Positions 61,775-64,000 of a stretch of 64,000 nucleotides of DNA are shown one piece after another. The DNA is taken from the NCBI GenBank assembly GCA_016783965.1, contig JADHVO010000005.1:1-64000 (forward strand). The letters run 5' to 3'. A program made the position numbers and the translations under genes. The number at the start of each line of letters is the position of its first letter. Position 1 is the stretch's first letter. The notes beneath the pieces were generated by a model. It made no database searches and was not told the DNA's origin. It was given only the letters and a program-made list of their open reading frames with translations. The DNA is from Alphaproteobacteria bacterium. Its GTDB lineage: Bacteria > Pseudomonadota > Alphaproteobacteria > Micropepsales > Micropepsaceae.

Positions 61775-61994
61775 GAAGGTCCCCCCGGAACATTCAAGGC
61801 GGACTTTAGCCGCATTCATCTGTGCTCGCCGCGCTGCTCACGAGATGGTGAGAGGCAAGAAGCGGGCCTCGGCGTTTTGGAAGACGCAACCAGAGCCGGT
61901 ATTGAGATAGGCACAGCCCGCGCTTCCAAGCGCACAGGCTGGTGTGCGAAGTTCCCGTTCGGAGTGGGCCACAAACCGATTCGTGGAGGACATG

Positions 61995-62420
61995 ATGTCG
62001 TTCAAGCCTGCTGTATTCTTGGTGGCCGCAGCGGCCATGGTGTTCGTGCCGGCGGCGGCGCTCGCCGCGCACGGCAAGGCCGGGCTGTGGTCGTCCACCA
62101 CGACCGTGACCATGCCGAACATGCCGCCGCAGAGCCACACGGCAACCTATTGCATGACGCCGCAGCAGGTCGTGTCCGACACACCGGTCGCCGATCCGCG
62201 TTCAGGTTGCACCTACAGCAATGTGCAGGTAACCGGCCGCACGATGAGCGCGGACATGATCTGCAAGGGCCAGATGAACGCGACAGGCCGCTTCACAGCG
62301 ACGTACGACAGCGACACGCACTACAATGCCAGGATAGACATCGCCATGCAGGGCATGAACATGACGAACACTATCGAAGGGCACTGGATGAAGGCGGACT
62401 GTGCCGGAGCCGAGCACTAG
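61995..62420 (+). CDS. DUF3617-like exported protein
   Basis: The 141-residue protein has a signal peptide (MSFKPAVFLVAAAAMVFVPAAALA). The mature part has the DUF3617 pattern: GKAGLWSSTTTVTMPN, the conserved Cys in ATYCMTPQQ, CTYSNVQVTGRTM, and MICKGQMNATGRF, probably forming disulphides. GGAGG precedes the paired ATGs, and I chose the second. Function is unknown. Confidence 0.83.
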   Translation: MSFKPAVFLVAAAAMVFVPAAALAAHGKAGLWSSTTTVTMPNMPPQSHTATYCMTPQQVVSDTPVADPRSGCTYSNVQVTGRTMSADMICKGQMNATGRFTATYDSDTHYNARIDIAMQGMNMTNTIEGHWMKADCAGAEH

Positions 62421-62489
62421 ACTCAGCCGCGTAGCGCGTCGCGAGGGTTCAGTCTTGACCGGCACGCTGCTCAAGGCTGAGCTACTCCG

Positions 62490-63248
62490 ATGAGCAGGCC
62501 GGACGAAGGCGCAGTCGAGCTCGCCGCACTGTTGCGCATGTCCAGGCGCGCCGTGGTGTTCACGGGCGCAGGCATTTCCACAGAGTCCGGTATCCCCGAC
62601 TTCCGCTCGCCCGGCGGCATATGGACGAAAATGATGCCGATCGATTTCGGCCAATTCGTCGCCTCGAAACAGGTGCGCCAAGAGAGCTGGCGCCGCCGGT
62701 TTGAGATGGAGAAGGACTGGATGGCGGCAAAGCCGAACGCGGGGCACAGCGCGGTGGCGGAGCTGGTAAGGCGTGGGATGGTCACCCACGTTATCACCCA
62801 GAACATCGACAACCTGCACCAGGACTCCGGCGTACCGGCGGAGAAGGTGATCGAGCTGCACGGCAACACGCGCTACGCTAGGTGCCTGAGCTGCAATACG
62901 CGCTACGAGATCTCCGACATTCGGGCGCATTTCGAAAAACACGGCGACGCGCCGGACTGCAAATTCTGCGGCGGCATCGTGAAGACCGCGACGATCTCGT
63001 TCGGTCAGGCGATGCCGGAAGACGAGATGGAGCGGGCGCAGCGCGCCGCGCTGGCCTGCGACCTGATGCTGGTGATCGGTTCGTCGCTGGTGGTGTATCC
63101 GGCGGCAGGCTTCCCGCTGCTCGCCAAGCGCAACGGTGCGGCCTACGCCATCCTGAACCGCGAAGTGACGGACCATGAGGCGTATGCCGACCTGTCACTG
63201 CATGGTGAGATTGGCCCTACCATGTCTGCGGTCTTGGCAGCGCTTTAG
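62490..63248 (+). CDS. NAD-dependent sirtuin deacylase (Sir2)
   Basis: The 252-residue protein has the NAD-binding GAGIS (26-30), QNID (104-107) and the catalytic His in ELHGNTR (H124). The zinc module has C132/C135 and C157/C160, followed by TISFGQAMP. It is a class III-type bacterial sirtuin, similar to CobB. It removes acyl groups from Lys using NAD. Confidence 0.93.
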   Translation: MSRPDEGAVELAALLRMSRRAVVFTGAGISTESGIPDFRSPGGIWTKMMPIDFGQFVASKQVRQESWRRRFEMEKDWMAAKPNAGHSAVAELVRRGMVTHVITQNIDNLHQDSGVPAEKVIELHGNTRYARCLSCNTRYEISDIRAHFEKHGDAPDCKFCGGIVKTATISFGQAMPEDEMERAQRAALACDLMLVIGSSLVVYPAAGFPLLAKRNGAAYAILNREVTDHEAYADLSLHGEIGPTMSAVLAAL

Positions 63249-63376
63249 TTCCGGGGATAGACCGACGAATTCGCAAGGTCTTTCGGGCCGTTAACAACTT
63301 CCAAGGGCGTGGACGCTAGCGTCGCGCGACCGCTACAATATGACTCGGCTTCCCCCACATTTCCGGAGTACCGCAA

Positions 63377-63979
63377 TTGCGCCTGTTTGACGAAGACGAC
63401 GAAGAAGAGAAGTCCGACAAGAAAGCGCCGGACCCGCAATCCACGCCGGTAATGAATGCGCTGTTCAAGTCGCGCACCGTGCTGATCTTCGGCGAAGTCG
63501 ATATGAAAATGGCGGAGCGCGTCTCGGCGCAGCTCCTCGCCTATGCTGCGGATGGCGAGGGCGACATCCGCGTGATCGTGAATTCGCCGGGCGGCCACGT
63601 GGAGTCCGGCGACACCATCCACGACATGATCCGCTTCGTCGGTCCGCGGGTGAAGATGATCGGCACGGGCTGGGTGGCTAGCGCCGGCGCGCACATCTTC
63701 CTAGGCGCGAAGAAGGAAAATCGCTTCTGCCTGCCCTTCACACGCTTTCTCCTGCACCAGCCGCTGGGCGGCGTGCGCGGACAGGTGAGCGACATCCAGA
63801 TCGAGGCCGACGAAATCATCAAGATGCGCGAGCGCCTGATCCGCGAGATCGCGTCCGAGACCGGCCAGCCCTATGAGAAGGTCGTGCGCGATACCGAGCG
63901 CAATTTCTGGATCGGCGCGGAAGACGCCGTGAGCTATGGCCTGGTGAGCAAGGTAATCAACTCGGCGTCGGAGGTCTGA
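63377..63979 (+). CDS. ClpP-like serine peptidase
   Basis: The 200-residue protein starts at TTG after CCGGAG at good spacing. It has the ClpP fold: NSPGG (69-73), the catalytic Ser in VASAGAHIF (S102), the His in LLHQPL (H127), and Asp in RDTERNFW (D172). An acidic Asp/Glu-rich N-terminus (about 5-20) replaces the short N-loops of canonical ClpP, so interaction with a ClpX/ClpA-type unfoldase is uncertain. It may be an accessory ClpP paralogue. The window ends 21 bases later. Confidence 0.85.
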   Translation: MRLFDEDDEEEKSDKKAPDPQSTPVMNALFKSRTVLIFGEVDMKMAERVSAQLLAYAADGEGDIRVIVNSPGGHVESGDTIHDMIRFVGPRVKMIGTGWVASAGAHIFLGAKKENRFCLPFTRFLLHQPLGGVRGQVSDIQIEADEIIKMRERLIREIASETGQPYEKVVRDTERNFWIGAEDAVSYGLVSKVINSASEV

Positions 63980-64000
63980 CGATATGACGGCGCCGTGGTG

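Noticed and set aside
1..64000. CRISPR arrays, insertion sequences or rRNA genes
   Set aside because: No regularly spaced direct repeats, transposase-like proteins or rRNA signatures were found.

Overview
The window is a high-GC chromosomal segment from an alphaproteobacterium. The evidence is the gene order aminotransferase-hom-glpX-recJ, the order rplM-rpsI followed by a type 2 argC, a class I PHA synthase, a DUF2842 protein, and dense ATGA/GTGA start-stop overlaps. I cannot fix the genus from sequence alone.

Positions 1 to about 6,930 look like an accessory island abutting the 3' end of a tRNA-Pro(GGG) gene. It carries two systems on opposite strands. On the minus strand is an apparent RiPP cluster of the graspetide (omega-ester peptide) type: an integral membrane protein, a 133-residue precursor with three copies of a Thr-rich/DPxDPDRVR unit, an ATP-grasp ligase with the MvdD-like ETNPAGQWGWIE motif, and a second membrane protein. 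On the plus strand is a TerY-P type triad (vWA protein, PP2C phosphatase, kinase-like protein with a helix-hairpin-helix tail) preceded by a small basic membrane protein. No integrase is visible.

From 7.1 to 19.1 kb there is an AspH-like oxygenase, a methyltransferase, a secreted tandem-repeat protein and a compact type II secretion operon in the order E-F-H-I-J-L-M-C-like-D-K. Most of its junctions overlap by 4 to 8 bp. I find no gspG (major pseudopilin) and no gspO in the window.

From 19 to 42.8 kb the backbone is metabolic. It holds three aldo/keto reductases, alpha/beta hydrolases, a TPR-GT9 protein with a DUF6165 partner, a thiolase plus OB-fold/Zn-ribbon pair, an enoyl-CoA hydratase, heme A synthase, an O-acetylhomoserine sulfhydrylase and several small secreted proteins. 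A decayed C-terminal fragment of a phosphodiesterase/phosphatase-like gene sits in front of one reductase.

From 42.8 to 56.4 kb are core genes: rplM-rpsI, argC with a dioxygenase and a PaiB-like protein, phaC, an OmpA-like lipoprotein, the alaC-like/hom/glpX/recJ operon and tRNA-Glu(TTC).

From 56.6 to 64 kb are a TetR regulator divergent from an aldo/keto reductase with two matching operators between them, small exported proteins, a two-winged-helix regulator, a SET-domain protein, a sirtuin and a ClpP-like peptidase. The most novel-looking element is the graspetide cluster at 0.3-3.1 kb.
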